Assembly (NCBI RefSeq): GCF_901709675.1
Contig: NC_051100.1
Coordinates: 2,170,001-2,234,000, forward strand
DNA: 64,000 nt
Source of the DNA: Syngnathus acus
Lineage: Eukaryota; Chordata; Actinopteri; Syngnathiformes; Syngnathidae
Direction of reading: 5' to 3'
Position 1 is the first letter of the stretch, and every line of letters begins with the position of its first letter. A model generated the notes under the pieces. It was not told the DNA's origin. It searched no databases and worked only from the letters and a program-made list of their open reading frames with translations. Made by a program: the position numbers and the translations under genes. Positions 1-13,409 of the stretch are shown here, one piece after another.

Positions 1-520
1 GGCTGTAAAAAGGGTCACTCATTGGAAGCATGGAGACGACGTAGGATGAGTGCAAACATGTTCTCGATAAATTGAGATTTAGTTTGAATTTGTACCAAAA
101 AAAAGTGCAACAACAGACCCTTAATTACATACGTTAATTTTTCCATCCAAATTATTTACAATGAGAACATTATTGACATTTACAATATTTTGTTTTTGAA
201 TGTGTTGGTTCCCGTGCAATTTTGTACAACGTCGCACTAAATGCTCATGATGAGTTTAAGGTGATCATGTGACCTTCACAAATATTCGAAAAAATATATA
301 TCCTGTATATTCTTTGCTGTGTAAATAGAGAATCTGTGTGCCTTCATTATTTCAAGAAAATGATACTGGATTTTTCTTTTGTTTTTTTCTATGATATTGT
401 TTTTATGATGTGTGTAAAGTAAACAACTTTTTATTACCTGACATTTTTGTAAGTGTAGAATTAAAAAATAAAGTTTGGAAATGTTTTCAGCTGGTGAGTG
501 ATGTTTGAATAAATTTTAGA
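1..520 (+). other. Probable 3' UTR end of an upstream plus-strand gene
   Basis: The stretch is AT-rich and has no convincing coding frame. It holds AATAAA at 467-472 in a typical cleavage context (A-rich, followed by a GT-rich run near 492-505), and a second AATAAA at 508-513. This looks like the end of a transcript entering from the left. The gene itself is not visible, so its identity is unknown; the call rests on signal context only. Confidence 0.4.
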
Positions 521-2311
521 TGCAAGAGCGATTGGATGCTTTCTCGTGGTCCCTTCAAAGTCTGGAAAAAAAGTTTTGTACATGTATCGCGTTACATGGT
601 GTGAAAATTGGCTGGCTTCCTGTCAGCCTCAAGCAGCAGGGGTCATTTTTACCTTTGCCAAATTGACTGTTTTCTTTTCTTTTTTACCCTGAAAGTTTGA
701 ACTTTGTGAGCTTTGGTGAAACACGTTTGACTTTTTCAACAGCGTTTGGTTACTGCAAGCTAAAGAGACTGGGTCGGTCTGTTTTATTTTAGTTTGTGTA
801 TCTGTCCGTGTGTTTGTCTCTATGTCTTTATCTCTTAATCTGTTCATCTGTGTGAATGGAAACTTGATAATGTAATTATAACTCAGTGGAAAAGATCATA
901 GATACAAATGTCCATTCTGTCCAGTCAGTTGTTTGTATGATCAAATGCAAACACGTTACGGATTTTAATGTTGTTGTTGTTTCGTCCAATGTGTGGCATC
1001 CCAATGATATCACGCAGCACGGGCTGCGAGCGGATTACACGCTGTGGTCATGTCAATATCTCGACTGCCTTTGATTCTCGGCCCTAATGGGATTAATCGC
1101 AGCGTTATGGCGTCGGAGGATGATTGATCCCTTTCATAGTTTCATCGTCACAACGCCATGTTTACCAAACGCGCCTACTATCCCCCTCTTTTTATTTCCT
1201 TCTTGCAGACATCTGTCACGTGTTCCCAGCAAGCTCCTTGGCTTGAATAAATGATGATAGGGATGATTTGGTGCCTGTGGAGCTCCCCAAAAAAAAGCAT
1301 CCCTGTCCTTATTAGCTGCTTTAGAGCATGTACATAAATATGAAAGCACACTCAGGCTCAAGTTGATTGCAAAATAGTATATATAATATATAATATTTTT
1401 TGAGTAGTTATTTCGAATTCTGAAAAGAAGTAGTTGCTGATGTTGAATTGAAGTTTGAAATACGAGGAAAACATGAGCGAGGTGTTTGTAGACGTCTTGG
1501 CAAAGCGATAAAGATTACTAAGCAAGCCCAGGGCATTAAAATCATTTCTAAGATACCGCTCTGTTTGTTGCAATAAAAATATGTAGTACTATTTTATGCA
1601 AATAAGTAAAGTCACAGAAAATTGTTCTGTAATCACTGTCCTGATTAACACGCACACATAAAACGCTCCGCTCTCTTGTCTATTTGGGTCATGCACTGAA
1701 AGTCCCACCCTTTTTGTTTGGTCTCCTAGCTGGCCCAATACCGCAGATGTGTTTTGTCTGTGGCTAACCAGGTAAACAAAATGTCATCCCTGTGTTTATG
1801 TGCAGGATTACACATCGGCGCTGCCACTTGGACCTGCGCCCACCGCCTTATTGCCGTGCAAGCGTAACGCTGCAGTCAACCATCACAAAAAAGGCCAAAT
1901 AAACCCAACGTTGAAAGGGTGAACACCCTGCGGTTTTGCTCTGTCTATGTTCAGAGGAATGTCATTAACTATCCAACTTTTGACTTCGCTCACACAGACA
2001 CGAGACAGTCAACAATGGCTGCCATAGCTGTTTGGCTAACAGGATGTTAGCGTGGAGAGGCTAACAGGACAAAACGCACTGAAAAGGAGGATATCCCCCT
2101 TTGTAGTCCTCTCATCCCCCTTTTGTTGGCGCCAAACAAACGTGCCTTCAGTGGGAAATAATGCCAAAAACATTTGCCTGTGCATGTGTACACGAGATTG
2201 TGTATATATCGCGGCGTCTTGGACTACGGGTTTGTTTTGTTCAGTAGCCATGCTTCGAATGGTCAAACAATTGGATTTCAAAGTATCTTTTGCCATTGAA
2301 ATGAAAAGAAA

Positions 2312-2400
2312 TTACATTAATCTGTTCTAGCCTCGCCCTAAAAACAACAGAAAATATTTTTAGAAAAGTAGCACTCCATCCATACTTCATAAAAGCACAC
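2312..2400. repeat. Interspersed repeat fragment shared with about 43.1 kb
   Basis: The motifs ATTAATCTGTTCTAGCC and AAAAGTAGCACT, in this order and spacing, recur as ATTAATCTGTTCCAGCC and AAAATAGCACT at about 43108-43180 inside kcnh1 intron 6. The two copies are diverged and contain indels. The family is not identified. Confidence 0.4.
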
Positions 2401-2938
2401 AGAGTTGATAACTAAACAGGATGCAAAGAATTAATTTACACTTCAATAAAATGTTTAATTCTTTCCAACTCGCTCAGTGAGATGTAGTAATATTAGCTCT
2501 TATATTATATTTCTGCGAGTATTACTCTTTACTCTGAGTGCGCGTGAGAAGATATGAGCTGCATGAGAACTTTGAAAGACTTTGTCACCACACTGTGGCC
2601 GATTTGTACAGTCAATGCTGAATCATGCAGTACTTACAAGTTATATCATTTATAAAATGCAAAAAAAAAAGCATACTGGCTCAGCTTCATGTGTGAAGCT
2701 CAACAGAATAATTTAGAAATCTGATTTTGCCTGATTGTGTTTTAGGAAAGGCTTTCATGTTATGCGGTTCCTGTGTAATGAGCCTTTGTGGCCACACGGA
2801 GACGCTGCTGTTCTTTTCAATGATGGGTAGCAGTAGTTTGATCAGAAGAATAATTGCATCAAATAGAAAACGACTGGGATCTATTATAGCAAACTAAAGA
2901 GGACAAAAATATATTTATTTCACCATGTGGTGGACATG

Positions 2939-3025
2939 GGTTGCACATGATTAAATATGGTATACCGACTGATTTGAATATAATCAAATAATGCCAGTTT
3001 ACCATATTTTAACCATGTGTAACGT
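2939..3025. repeat. Imperfect inverted repeat (hairpin-forming, MITE-like)
   Basis: The arm at about 2939-2965 (containing CACATGATTAAATATGGTA) is the near-complement of the arm at about 2998-3025 (containing TACCATATTTTAACCATGTG), separated by about 32 bases. The spacer itself contains ATTTGA and TCAAAT, so the structure is nested. It may be a relic of a small inverted-repeat transposon; no target-site duplication was established. Confidence 0.55.
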
Positions 3026-4239
3026 AGAAAAACAAAATCGACTTAACTACAGTATCACTACTGACCACAAGGAGGTGTTAATGACACAACAGATGTCGCT
3101 CTTGTGTATCTGCATCCTCTCCATTCTTGTGTAACTGCAGACCTGACACAAACCCGAGTACGTTTCAACCGTCTAAAGTAGACCATGCTTAAACTCGTTA
3201 GATCTGACACCATGGTGGGGAAAACGGGGTGACATATCCTGCGAGTGTCTGTCCCGGAGGGCCGATCTTAGCTGCTATCCTGAGATGCGGGGACAGCTGC
3301 AGCGCAGAGCTGCCAAAGAGAGCAGCTATCATTGGTCACCTCCAGTATAGCCTTCATATTAGCCACACTGCAGGGGAATCCAGGCCTATTCGATATAAAT
3401 AAAAACACTCCAAAGGCCAATCGGTGCCCCAAAGGAAAACTGTACATTTGTGTATCGTACAAATCAAGATGGGCCCCATCTGTATTTCATTCAATGGTTA
3501 CATTGGAGACATATTTAAGTCAAGCTATGCTAGCTACTCATCCTCCATTTATCCCAAAAGCTTCACGATGACAACCTTGAATGTCTTCTTTCCCAAAGGA
3601 GCTGACTGGATGCCACAACAGGCTCAAAACAATCAACTAAGTGACTCTTCCCATCTCGTAAACAGGGGATGTTAGAAGTAACAGTACAAGTGGACTTGAC
3701 ATATTCAAGACAAGGGGTGGGGCACGTATGGGCCACGTATGATTCAAAGATTAGTTTCAGTTTAAAGATATAATCACTGCAGAAAATTGCGGAAAGAGTA
3801 AGAACTACGTAGTACTGAGTTTTGGAGATAGAGCATTAAACTGATTTTTGTGGGGGCGTGGCTAAAACAGCACGCAGTGACACACTTCTGCACCTGGCAT
3901 GAACCCCGCTTCTACAATATAAGAGCGGCGTAGACATCAGTGGTTAAGTTATTTGGCACAACTACCAGTTAAATTCATGATTATTTAGAGGCTTAACCAC
4001 GCTTTAAATAAGACTTTTTTTTTTTAATCACTCAAATTTAGCAGCATTGTTCCCAACAATTCGATACTTTTGCTCCTCCTTATTTTATGTTACTAAATTG
4101 TGTGGCTAACTACTCCATTATTGCCCCACAATGTCCCAATAAAATTTCCTAAATCTGCAAACCTTTGCCCACTCTTGATTTAAGCCACATTTGATCGTAA
4201 TTTAATTCGTTTTTTGTTCAGTTATTTTATTGCTATTTT

Positions 4240-4728
4240 GACATTTGGGAGCACTGAGCACGCTTTCCTCGGTCTGCAAGAGGAGCTGGTGGAGCAGTAG
4301 AAGTAGTGGGGAACTATTTTTAGAGGGGCTATCAGCAGCCCAGCGGCATACTGCCGCTCTGAGCGACAGGACAAGTGTTGCGCTCGAGCCATCCCTCACT
4401 CATTTGGGGAAAGGCATTCCTCGGTGTAAGCGGACCTACCTCCCGTCGTATCCTTAGCCAGGGCGGTCGGGGCGGGGTGGACCCCAATGTGTGTGTGTTC
4501 AGGTATGAACGTCGTCCTCTGGGCTGGACTTTGAAAAACGTCAGAGCCTGCACAGCGTGGCAGGCAAAGCGTAGGTTGGAGTGTTTGAGGGGGGCCCTTA
4601 CTGCGCACCATGGGGCCAAGGCATTGAGGGCCCCCACCCAGGCAAGAAAAAAATAACTAAAGACCAGGGGCTTTTCCAGGAAAAAGAAGAGAAGTTTAAA
4701 GAAAAAAGGTAAAAAAGAAAGCATCAGA
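4240..4728 (+). promoter_or_regulatory. Likely synpo2l promoter / 5' UTR region with MEF2 site
   Basis: The 490 bases before the synpo2l start codon are more GC-rich than the surroundings and include a G-rich Sp1-like run near 4465-4480. A perfect MEF2 consensus, CTATTTTTAG, lies at 4314-4323. MEF2 sites are known drivers of muscle-restricted genes, which fits a Z-disc protein. The transcription start was not located, so the split between promoter and 5' UTR is inference. Confidence 0.45.
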
Positions 4729-7700
4729 ATGGTTGCAGAGGAAGTTTTGATTACTCTGTCCGGTGGAGCGCCATGGGGGTTCCGTCTGCAGGGTGGCGTG
4801 GAACACCACAAACCTCTACAGGTGGCCAAGGTAAGATGGTGCACAATGTTGGTTTTTAAAAATTGAAATTTAAAATTTTATGACTAGAATTAAACAGGAT
4901 TGTTTAAGCGACATAAAATCTTATCCCAAATTTGGGATCTGAACTATGACAATAAGAGCTACGTACCACCGCGACACTAATCGACCATTAAACTTCAAAT
5001 TAAAAACGAGAACATTGGACACATTGCCTTTAAACCTCATCAATGGAACTCCTGAGAAAGTCGGGGCAATATGACCTTGGTGTGACTTGACTTTGTCCAC
5101 ACTTAATGGGTAAGGTTGTGATTTATAATTCAGGTCATCCTCTTAGCAACTGTTAATGTGTTTTCATTGTATGAGGTGGACATGCCATTGGCACTATAAT
5201 CACTCCGCTCAAGTTCAAGCTGTCCGGTTATTTGAGATTTATATGGAGACATGCACCAAAGCGCAAAAGTCAGGATTAAGATGCCGCATAGTGTGATGAT
5301 TCCCGGTCCAAGCAAGCATTGCGGTCTTCTGCTTTCTTGAATTTGACATTTTTGGATGTTTATTAGTTTCAATTCTGTATTTATCTATATATCGGACTAA
5401 AATGAAATTAAAAGGCTTAAAAGCGTTTGTTTTTGTTTTTGAAGCTACATCCGTCACATGAGCTGTATGACATCTATGAAGGCTTTTATGCTCACAAATG
5501 ATTCAAGTGCTTTTTAGTGTTGACTGAGCAGGTTTCTATTTTTGCTCAAGGAGCGCTGGGCCATGAGGTTAGCCGGGGTGTGTGTTACAAAAAAAAAAAA
5601 AACTGCACTTTGGACTTGCCAATCTTGCTACAGAACTGCTACTCATTTGTAGATCAATATCTGTGACATTTTGGGGGGAAATTTCAGGATGAACCTTAAA
5701 TGCACGGCAACCTTTACAGGTGAACTTAGTTTGACCTCCCCTAAACTTTGCACAACTCTTTAGTCACTCTGCACAACTTGCTGTTTCCTAACAAGAAGCT
5801 AGTTCAATGGCAAAATTCCCAACAAGAATGACTTTTTGGAATTTTTGGTGGACTGTACACCCTAAAATAAACCTTTCAAACCCTGGTGCTAACACCGGTT
5901 AACTACGACACTGCAACGGTGTTTCTGTTTACATCGCGGATGACCCCGGGTGGGCGTTAGAAACAGACAGAGCATCAGGGGACCAGGCAATTATGAGAGG
6001 AAAAACAAAGTGGTAAAGATGATCCTTGGAAATGTATTGATCGATTAACCACTCAAACAATACACTTCTACAAGCTACGTTTTATCTAGTTGTAAGGTTT
6101 ACACCGAGTGACAGGGACATCAAATCACCTACACGGCAAAGGACAGCTGCTCCTGTTCCTAAATTGGTGTGCTCCCTCACCCCTGAGAGCAAGGAAGGCA
6201 TGGTCCCGTCAGACGTCATTTACGCCAACAGGTGTAAGAGCTCTGACAGTTTGGAGTTTTGGGAGCGCTGTAGACGCCGGTGCCTGTGCGCGTTTGTGTG
6301 TTTATTTATGAGTGAGCGTGTATTTCTGTATCAGTGGCCTGCTCCCGTGTATATGAGGTTGGGCATTTGTGGGCTTGCAAGGGTATCCAGAACTGTTACG
6401 CTTTTTAACCGCAAGGTGACTGAATGAATCATTGATATTCTGCACCACAAGCAAGGCACTTTGAGAAAAAAAAGATTCGCTAAATGAGGACGTAGGATTG
6501 CCTTACGTGTCAACAAGAATAGCTGAGGATAAAACTGATTAAGCTGACTCAGGCGATTCTTTTTTTAAGTCTAATGGTACAGTCGGTTGAGTAGTTACTG
6601 TATACGGCAGCCAAAATGTATTTTGGATGCTGATTTATAAAAAGTCCCAACACCTTATGTCTAGCACATCAGGTTTTATAGATATTTAAAAATTTGTGTT
6701 TTTACGTTTGACCTATAAAATCCATATTACCAAGCATTGTAATTGAAATCAATGAAATCTAAACTTGCTTGAAATGAAAAAGTCTGTTTGTAATGAGGCT
6801 CGCTGACATGGTTTGTACTGGACCCGAGCGAGACACTTTTGGATAGGCACACTGCCACGATCTTGACAGAGCTCGGGCACAAATAGCAAAGCTTCAAATG
6901 TTAAGTGTGTATGAGTGTCGCACTTGAGCGGCAACATGTGGCCTATGTTCACAGCAAGGCAATGCTGTCAGGGAGTAAGCCTACCGCAGACACAAGACAC
7001 AAACATTGCCGTAGTCATTGACATCCACCGACAATCTAGAATCTAGACCCAACCCACGTAATTTTAATCATTTAAAAGAATTTCATTAAAGCACCGCTAA
7101 AAAAAGCTTTCAATTACCTATCGATGCCACAAGATGGCAGCAAAGCAATAAATGAAGTTCATCAACTCACTTCGACAGTTCCTTGGAACCAAGATGCCAC
7201 AAACAGCGGTTTACTGTAATTTGCACTCAATTTACTCTGGACCTTGAGCACAAGAGGCCCGACTCGGACTGTTATGAGTGACTGCGTTTCTTCCTATCTG
7301 TGCCGATGTAGGTGCGCAAACGTAGCAAGGCGTGCAGAGCCGGATTGAAAGAGACGGACGAGTTGGTGTCCATCAATGACCAGCCATGTGATGTGTTATC
7401 TCATGCCCAGGCTATGAGCCTGATCGATGCCTCCCCAATGATATTACACATCCGTGTTAAAAGGTGAGCACAAAAGGATTATGTTGGTAATGAACCAAGC
7501 AGGTGCCAAGTAGGAAAAAGCAAATCACATGTGACTTGAATGATGTAAATTATGTGGTTCCAATCATTTAAGTCTAAACCTTCCGACTTGCAGGGTACCT
7601 GCTGGGTTTCAGTCTGTGGTGCTCATGACCCGCGCGCCTTCCCCTCGTATCGACAAGGAGTACCGTGCTTCCCTGTTGACACTGTCACCCAGTGACCTCC

Positions 7701-10700
7701 ACCACGCGCCTGTCCGTGAGGTCCACCGTAGCCGATCTTCCCTAACTAGCGGCCTCACTTCGCCGCCTGGTAGTGAGGCCTACTATGGTGAGACTGATAG
7801 CGACGCAGATGTGGCGGGCTACGAGAGGCAACGACGTCAGAAACGACGCAGCCCTAATTCCAACAAACCAACGGGACGGACCTCTCCTGAGGGAGGGGAG
7901 ACTTCGGAGATGAGCGGCTATGACAGCGCCCCAGACGCACAAGTTTATCTGTCAGAAGGACACGGGGGAGGTGGAAACGGAGGGCTGCCCGGGGTGGCCC
8001 GAAGGGAAGTGATTTACCAGCCCCCTGCTCCAGGAATGTGGTCTTCCTCCCAAACATCAACCGAGACATCTTCCATCATCTCGTCAGCAGACGACCAGGG
8101 GCCCCGGGATGGAGAGCAGGAGGAAGACTTCATCGAGATTGCTAATGTGCCGCTGGTATCCCCCGAGAGGGCAAAAGAGGCAATGATGCTGAGCTCTCGC
8201 AGCCAGCTAGTGCCCATGGTGGGCCCTGTGAATAACCCTGTTGACGAGGAACTTACAACAACCTACATGGAAAAGGCCAAGCAAGCCAGTAAGTAGAGCT
8301 GCCTAAAAACATTCTTACAGTTGACCTTGGTTGGAAGGTGCAAAAGTCAGACATAACCAGCACAACAAAAAACTGGCTCGTGTTGTACCCTGTAAAGGGC
8401 ATGTCTCAATTCTTCCAGCCACCTACACGGCAACTTTGCAGCTTTCCACTGGCTTGCACATACATTAACTAAGTCACAGATTTCTCCTTCAATCCAGCTA
8501 ATGTGAGAAGCTTAAGGCTTGCCTGGAATTTTTTCCAGAAGTGCTACTGTGGCAGATGAGCTGATTGATGACTGCTAAGCTCTGCCATTCAGGTCGGGTT
8601 TGTATGATGACCTCAGAAAGAATTCAGAGATACCTGACCTCTGCTGCTGCATATACAGTATTAATACAAACTCTTGCGCTCAGTTTATATTTAGATGGGA
8701 TTTTTATGCAACCAAAGACAATTGTGATTAACAGCTGTGGATTTTACATTCTACAGAACTTAACCGAGGAGATACGCCGCAGGACAAGCATGTAAAGGAA
8801 GCCAGAAGCAAGTGTAGAACAATCGCATCCCTCCTGACGGACGCTCCTAACCCTCACTCCAAAGGGGTGCTGATGTTCAAGAAAAGGCGGCAGCGCTCCA
8901 AGAAGTATACCCTCACGAGCTTTGGCAGTGTGGATGAGGATCAGTCCCAGGACTCACAAGAAGAAGAAGATGGTGTGTTGCCTGGCAGTGAGTCAGAATT
9001 TGAGGAAGAGGGCTTTTCAGCCGCTCCTGATCCAACCTGGGATAGTGACTACTTGGATATGCTAGAGAAAAGGGCAACTGCGGGTGTAGAGGGCCGAGGG
9101 GATGGGGAGGAGGATGCTCCAAGTCCGGGCTTGAATGCCACTACGGGGAAGGGTGCCCAGTTGTTTGAACAGCAGAGGAAAAGAGCTGCTGAGCATGCCA
9201 AGAAGGTGGAGGCATCACAGTCTCAGGTGGCCCAGCAGGCGAGAAACGAGCAAGCCCACATGTTTTATCCAGACAGTCAAGGGAATGCAGCCTTACAACA
9301 AGATGTCTACCAAGCCCAAGCGACCTTTAACATGTCTAATGGAGATCTATCTCAGGCAGCAGGTGGAAGAGCTAGAATGGGTATGCAAGGTGGAGCCCGG
9401 CCAGCCATCGCCTCTGTGGACATGTTCATCGGCACGACGCCACCAGTTGAGACATCCGTTCCAGAAGCACCTGCCAGTAATGTTCTCAACAGAACCGCAC
9501 GTCCTTTCACACCTGGCTTCATTACTTTGCGGGCCGCAACTGCTCCAGTAGCATTCAATCCATCTGCCACAAAGACACACCATCGACCTACCTCAGCAGC
9601 TGCCTTTCCACCGCAATTTTCCACTGTCCCAGAGCAGGCTATTAATTCTACATCAGTTATGTTACAGCTGTCACCTGGTCCTCAAGTCTCTTCTAAACCT
9701 TGTGTAACTCGCACAGCGGAGGCTTCTGTCATCCTAAGCCCTTCGGCCAGTTCCTCTTTTATAGAGACAGCACACACACCGCAACAGATGACTGCTGCTT
9801 ATCCAGTTCAACATGTAAACGTGCCTCGAATGCCTCCAACTCCACCACAGCCCACCTTTTCAGCTCCACCACAACCAATGGTTTCAGCTTTACCGCAGTT
9901 CAAAGTTTCAGCTCCTATTCCTCCCGTATCTCAAATTCCTGCTCCAATTCAACGAGTTGCACTGGGTCCACCGGTTTTGCCAAGAGCACCTTCATGCCCA
10001 ACTCAAATTCCCATGACACCTGTAGCACCAGTGTCCATGGTCTCCCACCCAGAAGCGACAGCTCCAACCCCTGTTGCTGCTTTAGGAGGTCGTTCCGGAA
10101 TTTTACTTGAGGCTCGACGCCGTAGTGGAAAACCTAAACCTATGTTCCATGTACCAGAAGTCAAGAAGAATTCACCCAATCCTGAGCTGTTGTCCATGGT
10201 GCAGAATTTTGATGAGAGGGCTACACAACCTAAGCATATCCAACCATTCTCTGAAGATTTTTATGGCTATGCGCAGGAAGGAGGAAGTGAGATGGTCAGC
10301 AAAGGGAAGATGCCTCCTCCCCCAGTGGCACCAAAGCCTCGGGTTCTGCAGGAGGCCCCGCAGATCATTCAAGCGGGAGGAAAGGGGGCTCAGCTCTTTG
10401 CCCGCAGACAGAACCGCATGGGTATGTATGTAGTGGATGCGGCTCCACAGACCCATTACCAACAGGAAGTGTCCTTTCATGGCCCTACACAACCCCTCAA
10501 CTCCTCCTCCAACCCCTCCATTCCCTCTCAGTGGAAATACTCCTCCAATGTGCGTGCCCCTCCACCCATTGGGTATAATCCACTCCTTGCCCCTTCTATC
10601 CCCACAGGGCCTCAGAAGAACACAGCCAAGACAGCTAGTAAGAGTAAAGGTGGCTCCCAGCGTGAGGGCATCCAAGCTCTGGATTTCATGAGAAGGCAGC

Positions 10701-11305
10701 CCTACCAGCTCAACTCTGCCATGTTCACTGGAAGTGCTGCTAACCCTTCTCAGCACAATCAGAGACAAGGACATTATACTGCAATGGTGGGCAGCTCCTT
10801 GGTTTCACCGAAGCAGATACCCATAAAAACAGCTCGTACCTATGAGATCAAGAGATTCTCAACACCAACACCTATGTCTGCTCCCACTCTGGTTCCCAAA
10901 GTCCTTGCACCTCGCTCAGCCACCAGCCTCGGAGAGCGTATAAATCACTCTGATATGACCAGTCCACCTCCTGGTCTGGCTTTTTCAACCCCAGATGCCA
11001 ACTTGGCACAAGCTCCATTCAGAGAGTCAGCTTCATTCTCCTCCCAAATAGGTGGATTGCCCGGCCTTCCAAGATTATCTGCCATGCCGCCTCCGAACCT
11101 TGTGCCCGGTGTAGCAACACATTATAGCCCAGTGTCTTACGACACTGGCCTCCAGGCAGCCAAGCAGTTCCAGAGTGCTCCAGAGCTTAGTTTTCTGTCT
11201 TCATTGCCCCCGCTCAAGTCCACCCCAATTCAGGCACCCAAACCGCGTTTTGTTGCTACCAAGGGGGGTGTTCAGCCTCATGTGTGGCGACCCGGGGCAA
11301 TATAA
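4729..11305 (+). CDS. synpo2l: Synaptopodin 2-like protein (CHAP, Z-disc PDZ protein)
   Basis: Four coding exons: 4729-4830, 7312-7463, 7594-8288 and 8757-11305 (stop TAA), with GT-AG borders, giving 1165 residues. The N-terminus is a PDZ domain (residues about 3-86) split over exons 1-2; its ligand-binding loop reads GGAPWGFRLQGG. Exon 4 opens with the family block KEARSKCRTIASLL and a basic stretch KKRRQRSKK (about 358-366, a possible nuclear signal). A long Pro/Ala/Ser-rich tail follows with conserved islands (LNRTARPFTPGF, SPNPELLSMVQNFDE, RAPPPIGYNPLL, IQALDFMRRQPYQL) and the family ending HVWRPGA. Human SYNPO2L is shorter (about 980 residues); the extra length lies in the low-complexity tail. 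Known role: actin- and alpha-actinin-associated Z-disc protein of heart and skeletal muscle. Synpo2 is the alternative, but the motifs and the myoz1 neighbour favour synpo2l. Intron 1 (2.5 kb) holds no other gene. Confidence 0.93.
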
Positions 11306-11844
11306 ACAACTGGAAACTCGTCACTACCGCACTAAATCCAAGTGTGCCGTTCACTCATTCGTCCTTGTAATTGTCTTTGCTGTTCGTGCTGGTTTGCTTG
11401 TTTTCCCAAAGAATCAGGCAAACATCACATTAATGGATTTTCGGTTGCTCGGTGTAAAGGGATGTCGCCCCACATAAACAAGCAACTCTAAACATTATAA
11501 TATATTAAGCTCAAGCTTCTAGACGGAAACATGTTCATCACTTTAATGTTGCTGCTTACGTCTTTAGATTAGTTACCATCCTAACACACTGTATCCTGCA
11601 AAGCAAACCATAGGCTTAATTTCAAATGTATACAATATATCAAATGTAAATTAATATTTGTAAAACCACAATGGTTGATGACTCTTTTGGCACTCCAGCA
11701 TTAATACCCCCTCAATCCCAGTAAACAATGTGCACTTACTTCACATTACATTATATTAGTCGTGTTAAGCTTCCTAATACAACAATGACACAGCTGCTAA
11801 GTGTGGTCTTGACAGATGTGTTACTCATATATTCTATTTTATTA

Positions 11845-11850
11845 AATAAA
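11845..11850 (+). other. Candidate poly(A) signal for synpo2l
   Basis: AATAAA lies 540 bases after the synpo2l stop codon and is followed within 30 bases by a GTGTGTG stretch, a usual downstream element. Other AATAAA hexamers exist further on (for example near 12373), so this is one candidate. Confidence 0.35.
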
Positions 11851-13409
11851 TAACAGAGATGAACAAGTGTGTGTTTTATTGATTCTATATGAAGTTGTGC
11901 AAGGGAAAGGTGATTTATAGTGAGTATTAATAAAAGCGTTTGATGATATGAGAGAGGCTGTGGAGAGGTGGAAATGATCGGTAGGATAATAATAGGACAG
12001 ACGTGAATGTGGTCAGTGGTCAAAAATACACGTGAATGATTTGATCATATTTTTGTTTGTACGTAAGATTCAAAGTTGTTTAAGTCGTGAACACCCACAG
12101 CATGGAGATGTTAACAGAGGATGACGAGAAAGGATCAGAATAGAGGTTGTCAAGATGACAAAAAGTCAATGCACTGACGTGGGTTTTTTTTTTTTTTTTT
12201 TACTGCAATAAGAAAAAAAAAAAGAGACGAGAGATTAGAGGTTCTAATTTGTTTTCTACTGTACGGATGATCTCAAGGGTGCAAAATCACATTTGTGGAT
12301 ATTATGGTGTAACGTATGACAATTACAGATGTGTCAGGATATTGACAATGTGTGAAGATGTTTATATTTACAATAAAATGAGACATTTTTAGATGAATAA
12401 AATGACATCTGAAACGCACCACTTGTCTGACGTGTCTGGTTTTATACTGCCCCCAATTGTTCATTATAGAGATAGCCCAATGATTTTTTTTCAGGGTCAG
12501 TACAAAAAGGATTTTACTTGCAATTTGCAACATGTTCAAGTTTTTTTGTTTGTTTTATCTTCAGCAAGACATCTTTATTTTCAAATGCTAACAAAAGGTA
12601 AGGGGGAAAAAAGAGTTCCCTGGATAAGCAGCATGTTTTAGAAAGTTAAATGAAAATGTCAACATATAAATAACTCCATAAAGGTTTTAACAGAAAATAC
12701 AAGTTTCCAAAGTTCCATTTCACTTTAAATTGAAAAGATAACAAAAAGTGCAGTGGGGTCTCAGGCTTAGCATAATCTAGTCTTAAAATGTTAAGTGAAA
12801 TTAAATGAATAAATCCTTAAGGGTTTATTCTTCTCGAATTTTCTTTTTTGTGAAAAAAAGAATATCAGTGATTTTCAATTTTTTCCCCCTTTTATAGGGG
12901 GATGCTGAGATAAATGTTTGTTTTTTTTTTTTTGTTACTTTGTGGCACTGTAGTATGGGAGTGTGTAGTGTGGGGCACATACAGATGGATATTTTAATGT
13001 TTTGCCAAAACAGGATAAATATCACACAATTTACTTTATCTTAAATGTCCTACCTCTTCTCTCTTACATACCTTTAATACGTAGAAAATGATTGCTTTCC
13101 CAATGTCAAGTGCGCATCTTCACTTGTGGCTCATCATCTCTGGTGCCACAGATGAGGAGTGTGCTTGTCTTTTTAGCATTTCTCCTTTCCGAGTCTAAAA
13201 AAAATGATTGAAAAAGAATTCAATAAGAATAGGTAACGTGAGCAATGCGGAACAGCAATAAACATCTTGCAAGAGTTCTTCAACATGCCCACAACTCACG
13301 AATATTTGCGTGCACCTAATTTGAGGTACCGAAGCAGAACCTCTCCACTGTGAAATGAAAAATGTCTAGCATTTGTCTGAAAATAAGACTCTAATAATCG
13401 GCATGTTCA

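Larger units (their letters stand above)
521..4239. other. Intergenic DNA, no gene seen
   Basis: Only short open frames without recognisable domains or exon-like borders occur here. The region holds an inverted repeat at about 2939-3025 and a fragment of an interspersed repeat near 2312-2400 that recurs at about 43.1 kb; both are listed separately. Nothing else stands out. Confidence 0.6.

Noticed and set aside
4332-4844. 170-residue minus-strand open frame over synpo2l exon 1
   Set aside because: Antisense shadow of the GC-rich promoter and PDZ exon; no domain.
8565-8795. Open frame bridging synpo2l intron 3 and exon 4
   Set aside because: Runs across the acceptor at 8756 in a different frame from the conserved KEARSKCRTIASLL block.
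10172-10774. 200-residue minus-strand open frame
   Set aside because: Antisense of the well-supported synpo2l exon 4; codon pattern belongs to the plus strand.
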